This document shows, in pieces, positions 4,953-6,182 of a stretch of DNA of 6,182 nucleotides. Every line of letters begins with the position of its first letter. The stretch's first letter is position 1. The stretch comes from Actinomycetota bacterium. Lineage in GTDB: Bacteria > Actinomycetota > Acidimicrobiia > IMCC26256 > PALSA-610. The stretch spans positions 1 through 6,182 of the forward strand of contig JAUZEI010000367.1 in assembly GCA_030839105.1 (NCBI GenBank). The letters are read 5' to 3'. The position numbers were made by a program, and so were the translations under genes. Below the pieces are notes generated by a model that saw only the letters and a list, made by a program, of their open reading frames with translations, searched no databases and was not told the DNA's origin.

Positions 4953-6094
4953 CGGGTCGAGATCGTATCGAAGAGCAGGTTGCCGACCTCGTGCAGCGTG
5001 GCGAAGTCGTGCACGTCGTGCGCCAGGTACGGGATGTACGCCAGGACCGTGTCTCCGCCGATACGGACCCGCAGTGCTTCGAGATGCTCGCGTTCGAGCG
5101 TGGCGATCTCGCGGAAGTCGGCGAGGTTGTCGTAGAGGGCCGCGAGTCGCGCCGCGGGCTCCGTCCTCGCGTTCCGAAGGGCTTCGGACGCGGCGCGCAG
5201 CCCCGCGGGTGTCTCGTCACCGAACGACGGGTGCACGCGGTTCACGATGAGCGCCTGTACGGATTGCCCGGCTTCGGCGAGTCGATCCGCGAAGAATGTC
5301 GCCTCCTGCATCGCGTCGCGCCGGGGCGAGCTGACGAGCACGAACGCGGTTGCGGGATCGGTCAGGATCTCCCCAACTACTGCGGCCCGCTCCCGGAACC
5401 CTTCCTCCATGCCTTCGAACGCACGGAAGAACGCGACGACGTCCTCGATCACCTCGGATCCGACCACGCGCGCCACGGTGCGCAGAAAGGTCTGGACCGC
5501 GACGCTCGCCACGCGCAGGTAGGCACGCGTCGGCATCATCAGCAATCGGAACACGCGGTTGTCGAGCAGGCGCGTGAGACGTTGCGGTGCGTCGAGGAAG
5601 TCGAGCGCATGGCGGGTCGGAGGAGTGTCGACGACGATCAGATCGAAGTCGCCCTCGTCGTGCAGCTCGTGCAGCTTCTCCATCGCCATGTATTCCTGGG
5701 TGCCCCCGAGCGCACCCGACACGTTGCGATAGAAGGTGTTCTCCAGGATGCGCCGCGCCTGCTCCGGTGATGACGCGTTGCGCGTAACGAGCAGATCGAA
5801 CGTCGACTTGGTGTCGAGCATCATCGCCGACAACCGGCCGCCGGGGACCACCTCGGCCCCGATGTCGGCCCATAGCTTCGGGTCGATCTCGGTGGGGTCG
5901 TTGGTGAGCCGTTCGATCCCCAACGCGTCGGCGAGCCGGCGCGCGGGATCGATCGTGACGACGCAGGCCTTGCGGCCGCGGCGAGCGCCTTCCAGCGCGA
6001 GGACGGCCGCGGTCGTGGTCTTGCCCACGCCGCCCGTTCCGCAGCAGATGACCACGCGCCGGTCGTCGACGAGCTCGTCGATGCGGATCGTCAC
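4949..6094 (-). CDS. ArsA/Get3-like P-loop ATPase
   Basis: A 381-aa ATPase of the ArsA/Get3 (SIMIBI) class. The P-loop is CGTGGVGKTTT (18-28, Lys25, Thr26). Switch I is VTIDPARRLADALG (46-59) and switch II is VVDTPPTRHALDFLDAP (154-170). VLVSSPRRD (252-260) and ALIVNRVHP (281-289) follow, with Asn285 as the likely base-recognition residue. The central helices (175-235), rich in Met, Phe and Leu, correspond to the client-binding part of Get3. The position of the signature Lys of the deviant Walker motif is Thr20, as I recall also for mycobacterial Rv3680. Length agrees with Rv3680 (about 386 aa). No arsenic-resistance gene is present and the DTAP motif of true arsenite pumps is replaced by DAP, so an arsenite role is unlikely. 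A function with a partner ATPase, as in the mycobacterial Rv3679/Rv3680 pair, is more probable. It starts with GTG 5 nt after the upstream stop and overlaps the receiver gene by ATGA. Confidence 0.9.
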   Translation of the reverse strand: MTIRIDELVDDRRVVICCGTGGVGKTTTAAVLALEGARRGRKACVVTIDPARRLADALGIERLTNDPTEIDPKLWADIGAEVVPGGRLSAMMLDTKSTFDLLVTRNASSPEQARRILENTFYRNVSGALGGTQEYMAMEKLHELHDEGDFDLIVVDTPPTRHALDFLDAPQRLTRLLDNRVFRLLMMPTRAYLRVASVAVQTFLRTVARVVGSEVIEDVVAFFRAFEGMEEGFRERAAVVGEILTDPATAFVLVSSPRRDAMQEATFFADRLAEAGQSVQALIVNRVHPSFGDETPAGLRAASEALRNARTEPAARLAALYDNLADFREIATLEREHLEALRVRIGGDTVLAYIPYLAHDVHDFATLHEVGNLLFDTISTR

Positions 6095-6099
6095 CGCTG

Positions 6100-6182
6100 C
6101 TATATTCCGCGTTCGAACGCGTCGGCGAGCGTGTCGAGCTGACCGCGAGTGATGTCCGGATTGAAGACGAACGGCAATTCGA
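6100..6182 (-). CDS. C-terminal end of an upstream gene, probably the partner ArsA-like ATPase (partial)
   Basis: Twenty-six codons and a TAG (6102-6100) remain; the rest lies beyond the right edge. The residues are ELPFVFNPDITRGQ followed by LDTLADAFERGI. ArsA/Get3 proteins commonly end with a short hydrophobic L-P-[FY] strand and then a helix like this one. Mycobacterial relatives occur as adjacent ATPase pairs, and the next gene begins only 5 nt later. All this suggests the first member of an ATPase pair. The ending alone is too short to prove the family. Confidence 0.6.
   Translation of the reverse strand, partial: ELPFVFNPDITRGQLDTLADAFERGI

Noticed and set aside
4582..5220. N-terminal extension of the cysQ frame
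   Set aside because: The frame stays open but overlaps the receiver and ATPase genes out of frame and translates to Arg/Pro-rich sequence unlike any phosphatase.
3691..5250. Plus-strand open frame of 519 codons
   Set aside because: It runs through the tRNA-Pro antisense strand (the classic false CRDSNPGP-type peptide) and antisense to cysQ, the receiver and the ATPase gene, whose motifs are unmistakable.
4949..6094. Arsenite efflux ATPase ArsA
   Set aside because: Single P-loop domain, no arsB, arsR or arsC nearby, no classical DTAP motif; fits the Get3-like actinobacterial family better.

Overview
The window is GC-rich DNA (about two thirds G+C by eye) in which every gene I can support lies on the minus strand. 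It looks like a chromosomal segment of a high-GC Actinomycetota. The reasons are the gene families, especially a Get3/ArsA-like ATPase like mycobacterial Rv3680, a CysQ close to mycobacterial CysQ, and a fused PAP2/diacylglycerol-kinase protein. The 4-nt stop/start overlap and the GTG/TTG starts fit this. Acidimicrobiia or a related deep actinobacterial lineage is my guess. I see no transposase, phage gene, CRISPR array or integration site.

In transcription order, from the right edge leftward, the first block is a tight cluster. It holds the last 26 codons of an upstream gene (6100-6182, probably the partner ArsA-like ATPase), a complete ArsA/Get3-like ATPase (4949-6094), a stand-alone degenerate receiver protein (4578-4952), the PAP phosphatase CysQ (3838-4581) and, 18 nt after the cysQ stop, a tRNA-Pro(CGG) gene (3745-3819). 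The ATPase and receiver genes overlap by ATGA, and the receiver and cysQ overlap by TTGA, so they are very probably translationally coupled.

A 354-bp gene-free stretch (3391-3744) follows. It carries inverted repeats and, at 3470-3495, a promoter resembling actinobacterial SigF/SigB general-stress promoters (GGTTG-N15-GGGTAG), facing the second block. That block is an apparent two-gene operon of a hemerythrin HHE-domain protein (2917-3390) and, 9 nt later, a PAP2-phosphatase/DAGK fusion (1432-2907). It links a possible O2/redox or stress protein to membrane-lipid phosphate turnover.

The last part has two separate genes: a membrane-anchored YceI-like lipocalin-fold protein (639-1334) and, behind a possible terminator and a TTGACA promoter, a small STAS-domain protein (25-417). 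The STAS protein has the anti-sigma-factor-antagonist fold but lacks the phosphorylatable Ser.

Most of this is ordinary actinobacterial housekeeping or stress material. The parts worth a second look are the ArsA-receiver-CysQ coupling with an atypical receiver, the SigF-like promoter and leader hairpins of the hemerythrin operon, and the STAS protein lacking its regulatory Ser. I found no convincing wholly new system.
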